Source: Apteryx mantelli (lineage: Eukaryota; Chordata; Aves; Apterygiformes; Apterygidae). From it: DNA of 64,000 nucleotides. Below, piece after piece: positions 12,544 to 25,189 of the stretch. The stretch covers positions 1,488,001-1,552,000 of the forward strand of contig NC_090011.1 of assembly GCF_036417845.1 (NCBI RefSeq), given 5' to 3'. Position 1 is the first letter of the stretch, and each line of letters begins with the position of its first letter. The position numbers and the translations under genes are program-made. The notes under the pieces are model-generated. The model was not told the origin of the DNA. It worked only from the letters and a program-made list of their open reading frames with translations, and did not search any database.

Positions 12544-15500
12544 ATGGAGAAGAGGAGATGGTTCTTGATCATTGTGGCACTCCTTACAGACATCCCTGTG
12601 TCAGGTAACACTTTCATCTGCTATTCTTTGCAGTCCTGATGGATTAAAGCCTGCAGGTGATCAGAAGTGTTCACCCTGAGGGTCATGATCTCCTGACAGG
12701 ACCTAATTTCAACTTCAAAACAAGCAGAGCTGTCCTGCCAGGTTGCTGATGGGGAACCCATCCCCTTCCAGCCTGAACTCATGCCCCTTGAGGGAGATGG
12801 GGAACCCCAACCCAACCCAGCTTTGCCACATCTATTCCTCCTGCAGCACAAATAGCATTTCCCCTTCTGCATAGGCAGTTTGCATTGGCATAGCTCCCCT
12901 CGTTGCTGGTGACACAAGGCTGGAATGGGTCCAGGCAGGCTGGACAGCTCGTTAAAATGTTTCTGTATATTCTTTTATGCATTTTTTTCTTATTCCTCAA
13001 AATAAACATTTTTAAAAATCCATGATTTTATCAATCAGATTAGTTTCTCCCTCTTCTTCTCCACTTTAGCCTTTCCTTTTCCCCACCGTTCCCATTTTAC
13101 CACAGAGAAAAGCAGAGAGTGAGAAAATACATGAATGCTCCAAAACAAAATCCTCTTTTATAAAAGTGAAAAAAAGCATCTTAACCATTTTCATTGAACC
13201 ATTAAAAATACTTTCCTTAGTTTTTCCCAAATGGACAAGTTCTCAGAAACATCCCATGGGCTTATGTTCATAGTTTGATACATTTTGTTTGTGATCTATT
13301 GTCTCTTAGCCAGAACGAGCATTAACAGAAGGGACCAAAATCGTTAGTGAAAACAATGACTTTCAACTGTTCCTCACTCTCTGGGTTAGGGGATCAATAT
13401 CTGTCCCAGCCCTCAGTGTGTCCATCACACTGGTATGTATTCTGACTGTTTTCAGACAGATACTCACTCAATTTTTGCTCTTACAGAAAATTTTGAAGTC
13501 ACCTCTCCCCAGACCATAACAGGGTTTGTCGGCCAGGACATAGTCCTTCCCTGCCAGATCTCTTCCTCAAAGCCACTGGACAGTATTGAAGTGCAGTGGA
13601 AGAAAATCACAGCTGGGCAAATAGAGAATGTCCACCTATACAAACAACAGAGTGGTGACATGCCAGGACCAAAATATCGTGGGCGAACTGCATTGCCAAA
13701 GGATGGATTTGCTTCTGGAAAAGTGTCTCTAACACTGAAGGGAGTCGAACCAGCAGATGAGGGAACATACAGCTGCATCGTGAAGTCCAGGGACTGGAGT
13801 GCTGATGCAACCACCACGCTCAGCACTGCAGGTTGGAGATTTTGTGGGCTGAGTGGGGAGGGTGAAAGAGTCTTTACAGAAGAAAAAAAGCTATCCGAAA
13901 GTCCACTGCCCCCAGTTGACTGTCCCTCATGTGACCCAACATGTCACCTCCCCAATCACATCACCCAGTGGGCCAAATGGCACTTGCCTTTTGATCTGAT
14001 GTGACACTTTAATTCTAAGTCAGAGTTAACAGAGAAGTCCATAAGAGGCTGGTAAGAATTGCACCCATGTGCCTCTCCCCAGGAGAGAAGCAGGGGCACC
14101 AGTGAGCAGACAGATGTGTGCCTATGCCCTGCAAGAACTAGTCCATGAAGTTGGCCAGCCACATAAGGGTCACGGTAGCCCTTGCTGTTCTGGGCAAGGA
14201 AGGAGCTCTTAACCCTCAGAACAGCTTCCCTGAGTCTTTAGGGAAAGACAGAGCCTAGATTTAGGCATGCATGATGACAGGCAGTTGCATTGCATGGTGC
14301 AACAGAGTGGTCAGGAATAGCTTGCTAAGGTTGCCAAGAGACTGGGCTGAGTTTCTATGCCAAAGGATGCTCTTCAGGCATCATCTGTGTACACGTATCT
14401 GTAATGTCAGGTGAAGCTAGTCAACCTGGATTCACTCTCCAGTCAAGGGATGGAGATCAGCATCTCCAGCGGGGATTAAACAGCCTTTCAGGAGGACAGA
14501 TGAAGAGCTCCCAGATGGTGCCCATTTCCCACTATTGACCAGGAGAGATGCCCAGGAAATCCTGCTAAGACTTAGGGGTCTAATTCAGAAATATGTGTGA
14601 CGCATTCCACAATGCCACACTGCAGATGTTTTGGTGCAGTCACTATGAGGTGTCAATCTATGAGGAGGTGCCAGGAAAACAGCAGAGCACACTTTGCTGT
14701 ACCACTCTCTGCTCCATACTTCCTTAAATGTGCACCAGGGACCTAATGACTCTGTAGGGGCAAGACTAAATTGTGGTGTGAAGCCACATATCTTCTCCCT
14801 GCCTCCTCCAAGCACACAGAGGGGAGCTGAGAGGCATGCCCATTCCACAGTATGGTGGGGGGGGTTGTGGGGGTTTTGGGTTTTTTTTTTTTTTGAGCCA
14901 GAGAAAAGTCAGTATATATGTTAGATATGATCTGGGTGAGATCCCAGAAAGAATATTTGAAGGCCTGGGTCACATACTGACAGACATTGGCAGGAAATTG
15001 AACCAAACTCTGGATTAAACAATAGAGTTGTGAATCCAAGACAGATCTGTTTTCATGGAAACACACTCCTCCCACTAACAAACTCTTTTGCCTTTAAGCT
15101 ACTGGCAAAATATCCCTCGAAATATTGGGTCCCCAAGGGCAAGGGGTCAAGCTGGCCTGCAGATCACATGGATGGTTCCCCAAACCTGTTGTCCACTGGG
15201 TTACTCAGAATGAGCAGAGCCTTTCTTCTGACACTGCAATACACCAGGACAGCAAACAACTCTTCAGTGTGCTGAGTCAAGCCACAGTTACAGGAGAGGA
15301 AATGGGAGAAGTCACCTGCCAAATCCTGAACACCTTGGTGCAGACAAAGGAGGAAGCTAGCATTCGCTTCTCAAGTGAGTCATTTATGCCTTGCAATCAT
15401 CCTGAGAAGTCTTTGCTGTGGCCAGATTCATTGTCCTTGAAGCCCTCTAAGGCCCTAAGTGACAGGGAAGATGACAGTTCTCCAGTCCAGCTAGAGGCAT

Positions 15501-18500
15501 CCCAAACCACCATTTGTAACTGTTAGCAGAATGGGTTGCACTGAAAATTGAGAATTTTTCTTCCCCTACGTGCTGAATATATCTCTAGAGAAGGCAGGCT
15601 CTGCCCCAGAGTGTATAGCTGCAACTGTTTTTCCCTGTGACTCTATAGGGAGTCTTCAGGTGGGTACACAAATCTAGATTGAGTAATGTTAGACAGTCAA
15701 GGTAATGAAGAAAAACACCATCCCATGAGTCTCAGACCACTGCTCACCCACCCATTTCTGAAACTCTTACTGCAACTCATTAATTAGCTTGTGTTTATGG
15801 ACACTTCTAACCTTTGCAATTCAGAAGATAACTGTCTGCTAATTCTGGGGTAGAATTCACTTCTCTGTTTCTCTCCCTCCAAAAGATGAGATTTTGTTTG
15901 AGTTTGTCAACTCAGCTCCAACTGTAATTCCTGGAGATGGACAGAAACAGTCCTGGAGAGATTCTTCCCACCAGTGTCAGACACCTCTCTTACCAGGGAC
16001 AATCCTCCCATGGACTTGTCTGAGCCCGAACCTTATCCCTGATATATTTGCCCAAAACGAAGACCTCAGTTCCAGATTTATGCAGTTTTCTGACTGGGGT
16101 ACAAGGTGTGATACTTTCCATGCGTGCACAGCCCAGATGGGACTGGATCCCACATCCTCTGTCCATCATCTCACTCATTTTCAATGGGGCAGGGAAGGAG
16201 GGGGCGGGGGGTTGTAGGGATCAGAGCCAGACTTTTTGACAGCAGGGATTCAGGGCTAAATGACACAAGGAGCAATAACTGACAAACTCTTTCCTGCAGT
16301 CCTTTTCATCTCCCATGCTCTACATCCCTCTGTGCTGCCACACTCCTAAATATATAGGAAAGACTGCATATTGCCAGGTGACACTCAGATATTTTGTTTT
16401 CAAAGGTGCTGCTTTTCCACAAACATCTCCTTGGTTGCCTGCCTTCTGGATATTATTTACCTTATTTGTCCTCTCAGTTGCTGCCAGTGCTTTTATGGTC
16501 TTTAAAGGTAAGGGGACTTTGTTATCTGCCTCACAAAAACCTACCCTTGAAGGGAAAAGATTCACTGAACTGTGGGGGTGGACACATCCACACATGGTGG
16601 GAAGATCAGCTGGTGATGTGGTGACATCACCAAGACTGTACAACACAGCTCCTGTCTCAGACATCCCTGCCTGAACAGATCACCCTAGAGAGTTCAGATC
16701 AGCCAGGGTTCAAAGTGGGTAATGGAGATTGCTGGCATAAAATGGCAAACTTTAAATGAAATTGAGATCTCTTTCTCTCTCTCTCTCTCTAAAAAGACGT
16801 GTCCAATATTCCTTAATCTTTACACCTCTCAGTAACTAAAATGGAATCTTTAAATAATGATCAATGATTCAACATGACCAACGACAGATTGGTGGCACAT
16901 GGACGAAGAGCTCATCCTGTTCATACAATGCAACATGGGTCTGTTCAATACCAGTTCTTCCTTTCTCCTTCCCTACCCCCAGCACGTGGTGGTCATATAC
17001 TCTTTTCAGCTACCCAACTTTCTAAAACATGCTCTAACAGATTCCTGATTTTTTTTTTGCCATACAATCCAAATATGTTCATCAATATCTCCTTCCTGAT
17101 ACTTTCAGAGTGTTTCAGTACTCACTTCATTTTATTATTTGAAAGTTATAGCAAAACAGAAGACTTCTAAGAAAACAGCTGCAGAAGAAGAGAAGTTAAA
17201 CATACAAGGTAAGGCAGATCTCTTTCTCCAAAGAGCTTGCTTTGATGCCCACTCACAGGCCCCTTTCCTCCTTCAGCTGGAGAGAGGTCTCCTTGCACTT
17301 GCAGAGGAAATCTAGGCTCAATCCTCTGACCTCAGCTGGAGAGTTTTTAAAGAAGTGAAAACAGACTCGCTCCTAACAAGCCATTTGGCTCACTAACATG
17401 CAGCAAAGGAAGCAGTGCCAGTTCCTTCTGCTGGAGATTTCCCTGCAAAGTGGCTTCCTGTCTCCGCAGGGCACACCTCGAGCCTGTGCATCCCAACAGG
17501 TCCCCTCAGCAACGGGTCTGCTGCACACACTCTTTCTCTCCCAGATCCCCTCTGCTCTCATCCCTTCCTCTGTTACATTTAGCAGGAGCCTGACCCTCTG
17601 GGCAAGGAAGCAGAGGGGTGGGTGTGAAATTGAAACATGCTCTGAGCATTTGACACAGTGGAGCTGGCAATTGGGCTCTTCTCACTTCCTTCACATAATT
17701 TTGGTCTCATGTCAGCAGTCGCTGCTGCCATATGGGGTGATCGAATGGCAGAAATCCCAAGATGAGGCCTGACTTTTCCTATGTGCATATTAACCATTGC
17801 CTCTCACTGGCTAGATTACAGCTATTCTGAGTGCTGAAGAGTGTTAGGGAAGCTGTTCAAGGCCTTTAACCGGGTTTGACTCTAGGTTTCCACTTTATCC
17901 AAAAGATACAAAATAATTCTTTATAAGATGATTTTATTAATATTGCAGCTTGAGCTGGGTGCCTCCTCCGAGGGACCCCGAACAGAAAATGCCCTGGATA
18001 TTTATACCCCTACAGGTTAAGTTCTTTGTCCATTCTCCAATTTGTTGCATCAATGATTGCTCAACAAGTAGTAGCTTCTTTGCTCTTGGTTGGTTTCCCC
18101 ATTGTCTCCAGGCAGAGTTATGGTCCTCACTGATCATTGTTGAAGCTGTTTTCTTACTTTCTTATCTCCTTGCTCCCTTCCTGTTCGAACTGGCTCAAGC
18201 AATTTCGGGAGAAGTTCAGCGATGTGTGGCCTTAGGCTTCAGTAAATTTAGCTACTAGTGCTAAGCAAATGCTATTATATCCAACAAGAGTGAAACCACG
18301 TTGTTCAGCTTTTTTCCAAACAGGACAGGGTAACCCTTCAGCATGGAGCCATCTGCAGGAAAGAGCCTGATTTTTGCAGGAGACAGATGTGAATGAGCTC
18401 AGGGCACTGGAGAAAAAGGACAGGTCCCTCTGGCACCCAGCAGTCCCTCCAGGAGCTGCCCAGCTGAACTAGGACTGCCACAGTCAGTCCAGTCCCCGCT

Positions 18501-21263
18501 GAAGCCCGTCCCTTTCCCTGGCACACAACTGTCCTGGGAAGATGTACCAGTTCATTATGTGCAAATACACAGAGGGAACCCGCAACTTGCTTCAGTAGTG
18601 TGTGACTCAAGAGACAATGTAGAGGTCAGGTGAGAGCTCACAAATCCATTAGCAGTCTGTCTATGACTCCACACCACTCAGAAGGACAGAGCCCTCCAAA
18701 GGCCGATCTCAGGCAGTGCCATGACCAGCTACAACCCACCAGTTTCAGTCCCCCACGTGCAGGTGTGTTGTGGGTGGCAAGCCATTACTCTGTAGCTAGT
18801 TCTTGTGTTGTTTCCCTTGCTGTACAGGATCAGAGAAGAATGTTTTGCACTCAGGTACAGTAAGATGAAACTTCACAGGGCTGGAAAGTCTGGGTTGGGT
18901 TTTCCCTCTGAGGAACAGGAACAGAAGAACATGGGTGCTGAGGTAGATGGCACCACTCATGTAGCCATCACCAAGTAATCTTCCCACTCTAGGCATCTAC
19001 TCTTCCTCACTGTTCCCCTCCTGCTTCCCTGACCCAAGCCACCCTCTTTTCCTTTCTCCTTTCTCTTTCATTGTCACAGTTAGGTCACACAATGGAAATT
19101 GGATGCAAGGTGGCTGCAGCTCAAAACTGGCTGGGGATTTTTGCCTTTGAAATCATTATGTGACCAAAATCTTCTCCTCTCCATCAGCCATCAACAGCAC
19201 TCATGTTGCATGAAAACCTGCCTACATTCCCTTTATGCCCTGACACATTGTTACACAGATCTGAGGCAGGGATGTCTTGAATTCCTTCTTCAAGTCCTCA
19301 ACATGGAAAGCAGATGTGTTTTTCTCCTCCTTCTGTTGCAGAAACTCGGGAGCTGGAGGAACAATGTGGTAAGTCACCATTTGCGGTACAAAAGGAAAGG
19401 GTGCTGCCATTGCTGAAGCCAGGGAAAAAAAAAAAAAGAAAAAAAGCACAACCCTCTCTTGTTGGTTCGGTGTGTGCCTATGGACAGAATCTGGCAGTAT
19501 TTGTCAAGCTATTATGACACAGTTGACAAAAACATTTTTTATCTCTTCTGTCCCCCTTCTCCTTGCCTCCCACGTGATTTCCCAATGAGAAGGGACAGCC
19601 AGTGTCAGTCTGAGATGCCTTCTTGTGCAAAGACAGAGCTGGCAAATCCTGAACAGTGTTTGAGATCCCCCTCTTATGGCAAATCAAAGAGAACTCTGCT
19701 TGCTGAGCAAACAGCAGCCCATAACACTCAGTGTTTCTGTTTCAGATTCACTAAGAAGCGAACTAGGTAAGTTCAAACATCTTCCATTTCTCTGCCTCTT
19801 CAAAAGTCAGTCTTGCTCCAGCTGGGAGCACCATCACCCCTTGATGCCACAGTCCTAGCAAAGCGTAGTCCAGAAGCAAACTTCTGCCCCATCTCCCTGG
19901 GGAGCTTGAGTGAGCCATGCTGGAGGAGAGATCAGTGACTCAAGATGGGAAGGAACCCCATTGCCTGCAGACTCCAGCTGCTAATTACACAGAGGAACAA
20001 AGAATGCTTTGGAGGCATATAATGCACTCCCTGAAGACTGGACTACTTCATATTCCTATGTGGGGAGGGTTTGCTCAGTTCTAAATACCATCAAGGAACT
20101 CCTCCTTTGTACCACACCACAGTTCTCCCTGCAAGGCAGGCCTCAGCCATGCCACATGCACACAGGATCACATTCCTACATTCCTGACTGATCCCAGGAG
20201 AGACAGTTTCTGTATTGCTTGTGGGATAACATCACTCAGGAGTAGACAGGCACTTCTCCAGCAACAAGGAAGGAAACTGGATCCAGCATGGGTATTCTTG
20301 CCTTTCAACACAGGACTTTTGATTTTGATTGTGTTTTCCTTTTTTAACAGAGTTCAGAAGGGCTCGAAGCTACATGGGTAAGTTTGTGGCTGTGGAATCA
20401 GACAGCAAGGTAGGAAGCTAAGGAAAGCTTCCGTAGAGCAGCAGGGTATGAACCAGGGCTGTGTGCCTCTTTGAAAACTTGAGGAAGACTATCAGTGCCT
20501 GCCAAATGGGCAAGTGGCATGACAGTCAGACTAGAAGCCACATCTGGACTCTAGCCTGACCTTGGAATGGAAGCTACCTTGCCTATCCTTTGTCTAATTG
20601 TCTCCTGTTCCCTCTTCTCATCCGGATCTCTGTCCCTTGGCCCGCCTGTAACCAGTGGTTCCTCCTGCTCTCTCCCCAGTGACCATCACCTTGGATACAG
20701 CATGCAAACACCCCGAACTCACTGTTTCTTCCGACCTGAGAACAGTCCAGCATGAGTCCCCAACCCAGGAGCCTTCTGTTGAGCCCCAGCTCCCCATCGT
20801 GGTGGCAAGGGAGGGCTTTGCCTCTGGGCAGCAGTACTGGGAGGTGCAGTTGTGGGACGGGCTGGACTGGGAGGTGGGGGTGTTGACAGAATCTGTGAGG
20901 GAGAACCTGAAAAAGGGAAGCTGGCAGGACCTCCCTGAGCATGGTGTCTGTTCACTGAGGAGGGTAAAGGAGAAGTTTTTGCCTGAGGAGGCCAACACTG
21001 TGATACAGCAGAGAACTGAAAAACCAACAGTGGTTGGGGTGGACCTGGACCTTTCACAGAGCACACTCTCCTTTTATGATGTTGCAGTTTCAGCCTCTAT
21101 CCTGAAAATTTCCATTGAAGAGTCAACAAAGTTTTACCCATTCTTCAGGCCAGGCCTTGGTAAGGCAGGAGAGAAAGGGAAACCCCTTAGCATCAACAAC
21201 AACACAGATTGGGATTTCCCACAAACATTTAAGAGTGATATGAGATTTGCAAAAGCCAGCTAA
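12544..21263 (+). CDS. Butyrophilin-like membrane protein (IgV-IgC-TM-coiled coil-PRY/SPRY)
   Basis: Nine coding exons give an uninterrupted frame of 501 codons plus stop: 12544-12604 signal (MEKRRWFLIIVALL); 13487-13831 IgV (LPCQIS, VQWKKI, ADEGTYSC); 15099-15374 IgC (VKLACRSHGWFPKP, GEVTCQI); 16406-16507 membrane (WLPAFWILFTLFVLSVAASA); 17146-17208, 19342-19368, 19746-19766 and 20351-20377, short charged exons of 63, 27, 21 and 27 bp; 20680-21263 PRY-SPRY (LDTACKHPEL, REGFASGQQYWEVQLWDG, WEVGVL, YPFFRPG). All introns are phase 1 with GT/AG ends, as is usual for butyrophilins and avian BG relatives. Approximate residues: signal 1-20, V 21-135, C 136-227, membrane 233-257, heptad region 262-307, SPRY 308-501. 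Family members are type I surface proteins in immune regulation; B30.2 can sense ligands inside the cell. It looks whole and functional. The exact orthologue (BTN1A1-like, Tvc-like or other) cannot be decided by eye. Confidence 0.9.
16768..16791 (+). repeat. (TC)n microsatellite
   Basis: A short run of 'tctctctctctctctct' in the intron after the membrane exon of the butyrophilin-like gene. Confidence 0.8.
17877..18286 (-). mobile_element. Solo LTR of an endogenous retrovirus in a butyrophilin intron
   Basis: Minus-strand LTR-like block: TATA-type 'gtataaatatcc', then a GC-richer start region (cggggtccctcggaggaggc), then 'aataaaatc' as polyadenylation signal and a short AT-rich U5. Ends are placed at TG...CA-type termini; no clear target duplication was found. 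No internal ERV genes flank it, so it is a solo LTR. It sits antisense in the intron between the first two cytoplasmic exons of the butyrophilin-like gene. Confidence 0.65.
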
Positions 21264-21580
21264 GCTGTAGTAAATCCTCCAGGCACCATGGAGAGGGAGA
21301 AGGGAAAGTGCAAGAGAGCAGCCAGAGCAGGACAGTGACATATCTGCTGTCTCCAACCAAACTCTGGTGGTGACAGTCAGGCAAGCTTGGACTGAGGGAT
21401 TCAGGAGGGCCGTGAGGTAGAGCTGTGCATGTCCTTTACAGTGCGATGCAACCCCTTGCCTCCCGAGAGGAGCCATCAAGAGCTATCAACCTGGACAAAG
21501 GGGCTGCACTAGCAGCCTCTGCAGCTACCTGTCTTCCTGTTTTCACTGTTCCCTGGTGTTTGTACCCCATGTCTCTCTTC

Positions 21581-21586
21581 ATTAAA
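21581..21586 (+). terminator. Candidate polyadenylation signal ATTAAA, butyrophilin-like gene
   Basis: ATTAAA lies about 320 bp after the stop codon. A canonical AATAAA at 22234-22239 is an alternative, longer 3' end. Confidence 0.45.
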
Positions 21587-21589
21587 TGA

Positions 21590-24500
21590 GAAGTGAAATA
21601 TGAAAAGACGGTTTGTCCTGTGGTGCTGACAGTTCTAGTGCTATGCACACTTATTAAGGGGGAGTCAAAGCCTGTTCCTGCTCAGATTATGTTAGACACC
21701 TGCATTTCAAAGTTCCTCTGAAAAGTAATTGCAGCTGTGTAGGCCTCCCCATGCTCTTTGCAGCCATTTAGCTGTTGCCTTTTGGTGTGTTAGGCATCCT
21801 TATAAGAAAGCATAGTGCCCCAGAAACGTGATGCTTCCATGAGGCGCTTCCTTCCTTGGTGCTCTTGGTGCTTGTTTGTGTTCACCACAAGAGCGAAACT
21901 GTTTCTTCCCCACAACACAATTGCAAGTGCACTTCTCCTAAGCTGAAAGAGAGTCCCAGCACTGGCAAGCACAATACGGACACAATAAGGCCAATGTGGA
22001 AGAGTCTGCTAGGGCGATTATTTGGATTTTTACTTGTCCCATGGCTCTCAACCACCCTTCCCACCTTCTGGCACACCACAGGAAGTACTAGAGACACATG
22101 GGGAGGAGTGAAAGACCTCTTTGGTATTCCAGTGTTCACACTTTGGGAGGCACATAGTCATTAGGTCAAATCAGAGTCACGTATTGGGGAGGTTGGAGAG
22201 GGCTGGTGGACCTATCAGGCTGCTCTGGCCCTGAATAAACATCCTGCTCTGTTCTCAGAAATGTTTAAACCCCAAGTTTCCCTATTATTTCTATTTGTAA
22301 AAGAACTAAGTCAGACACCCTGGATGTCTTTTTTTCCATAAATATTTTCAGTCCCAGATGTAGAATCACTTTCTGCAGCTGGTCTCCCAGCTAGTCTTCC
22401 CTCTTGCTGAGAATAGACCTCAGAAAGTCTAGCCAAAGAGCAAATCCCAACAGGAAGGGAGAGACAGATCACTGGCTGTTAGGTATTATAGCATGGTTGT
22501 ATCTTTTTCTATAATTGCTTCAGAGGGGTGCTTTGCACCACTTTTCCTTGCAAGCTATAAAAGGAGCATGGGAGGTTTTCAACAGCAGTTAGCTCTGACA
22601 TGACAGTGACAGCAGACCCATGCTGTCTGAATGCTGGTGACTCTTCTTTGAGGTAGACCTCAGAACTGTGGTCTCAGGCTGTCTGGTGTGTGATAAGCAG
22701 GTGTCCTTATAGAGGAAGTCATATCGCTGTACGGATTAACCACAACTATGTGAGCTTGTGTTATTAGAAGGGTTGTGTTTCTTTTTCTTAGTGGTTTTCA
22801 CAGCTTATTTTCTCATCAGTATAATTTTTCCAAACTGTGAGAGTGGATGAGGTTCTCTCGAGGGGGAGGGCTGAACATCGTGATGGTGACAGACAACAGA
22901 CAACTCTGGTCATGATGTAATTTCTTGATGTAATATCGAATAAGTGTGGTCTAATCTGAAACTACAAAAGTTAAAATGCTTTAATCCCAATCTTGTTGTT
23001 ATCTTCTGGGGTGGCACTGAGCTTATGGTAAAAATACCAGGGATTGACTCACCTGCCTCCACACAGACCTCTAGGGACATTAGAGATGCCATGGGCTACC
23101 ACCACGTGCATCCTCAGAAGGGTACAGATCTCCTCCACATGACACCTGCCAGACTCCCTAGCTGATTTCTGGTGCTCTGGAGCCTCTGTAATAGCAGTAG
23201 ACATCTACAGTTAAGCAAAGGAGTCCTGCCTTTTGCCAGTGCAGTCACTGGAGTTTAGGGTGCTGTTCAGCCTGACCAGCCAGTACATATCTACCTTAAG
23301 GTGCTGAATTGCTCTGGAAGCATTTTGGAGCAGCAACTATAGGCCAGGTGAGACATCCCAGTGCATCTCAGAGGACACTTCTAGAGAACCAGATCAAGCA
23401 CTTGGAAACTTACTTTAGGGCAAGCAGAATTTGCTGCCCAGTCTCTTTGTCTTTTACAGGTCCGAGCTGTTAAACAACAGATGTGTTTGGAAATGATTTA
23501 ATCATTAACACAGACAACAAAGTCAGTCCAAAATGAGGGTAAGCACAATATGGAGCTGAGGCCACACTGGTGATTAATGAATTTGACATTAAATGTAGGT
23601 AGGGACCATATGGGAATGATATTCAGATATTTTTATAAACTAAGTAGCTGACCTAAGGCTGAACGGACTCATCTACACTGACACTGATATTCAGAAGATC
23701 AAGAGAAGCTCTGACAGCTTCCTAAAGAATATGTTGTCTGCGGATGTGGGTATTAAATCTGAAGGAGAGATCTGGTGACTGGTTCTAAGCACCTAGATTT
23801 GAGGACTTTGCCTTCTTTTAATCCAGGTGGTTAATAAATGACCATTTGTTACAGCAATTAACTTGCTCAACACAAAGATTCCTTTCACCAAGCTACAGGT
23901 AAAGGCCATCATTAAAAGGAGTTTTGTCATTGTCTTTGGTATCAAAGTTCTCCATTGTCTTTGTGTTGAGCCTCTCCCAGGTCACTTTTACCAGTTACAG
24001 GGAAGACCTTAGAATTATATAAACTGCTTGAGCTTAAGCCACTCTCTCTAAGAAATGTCATGTCTCAATGAAATTACATTTTTCCTCAAAAATGTGCTGT
24101 GGCCCCTCTAAGACCATGTTCTAGACGACCCTGGGGAGATTTCAAGAAGGGCAAGAGATTCAGCAGCAAGTAGAGGCTTAGGGCTTGCATGCACATGGAA
24201 ATTTCTTGCTTGGTGCCTTTGCCGAATGTGTAAGCCAACCCTCCTTACATCAAACCAGATGTCTTCCAACAGCTCCAATTGACAGATGGATACCATAAAA
24301 CTTTAGTGTTGGCATAGGTAGCCAGTCCAAGTGACGGGCATGATTTATTCCAGTCCTACAGATTTAAATGCCCAGTCCTGTGAGCAACAGCATCATTGAC
24401 ATCACCCTATAAAGTGCTTAAGGGACACATGAAGTCCCTGAAACCTCCATCTGCTGCCTACTCTGTGGTCTTGGCATTACCAGAAAACTGCTCAGGATGG

Positions 24501-25189
24501 AAAGGTCTGTGGGAGATCATGCATTGCTTTGAGAAAGGTCTAGGAGTGCCCCGACCCTGGCAATGAGGTGAGATAGCAGCAGAGACATGACAGAAGCAGC
24601 ACAGTTTCACTTGGCTTAGTAATACATTGGTGAAATGTCACAGTGGAATAACTCCCTGCACAATGAAGTAGCTACTGTCAGAGCTAATAAAAGCACAGTG
24701 AGAGAAATTATATATAGATATATACATTTATATACAAGGCATGTGTTTGCATGTATGGATTAAGGGCGTGTGACTCAAAAGCTTTCCTGTGCACACAAAC
24801 CACTTTCTGCAACATGAACTGTGAAGATGCTGCAGCTAAGGAAGAAAGACCCTGCAGGTTATAGCCAATTTTGCAGATGTCTGTGACAAGGTGCACATTG
24901 TGCATTGGGGAGATGGTCCCACAGGCCACACAGTGACTAGTGACAAGGTTTCTCAGCAGAACGAAAGCTGTGGGTTTGCTACTCTCTGAGCCTTGAGGAA
25001 CAGGAGGATGCATCAGAGAGCACGAGCGGCTACTTGGCTGCCTGAAGATTAGAGGGAACTGCAAGAGCAACTTACCTCACTGACACCATGCAGCAGAAAG
25101 AGACCAAGAATGAGCCCATCCCTACTGGATCCCCACAGTGCTCATGATGAAAACCCAGACTAATGAGACTTTCACCACCTCTCCTGAGG
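21590..25189. other. Intergenic stretch, nothing recognised
   Basis: Apart from the candidate polyadenylation signal at 22234-22239, I see no exon, repeat family or RNA gene here. Open frames are short and lack domain signatures. A TA-rich simple-sequence stretch lies near 24705-24735. Confidence 0.5.
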
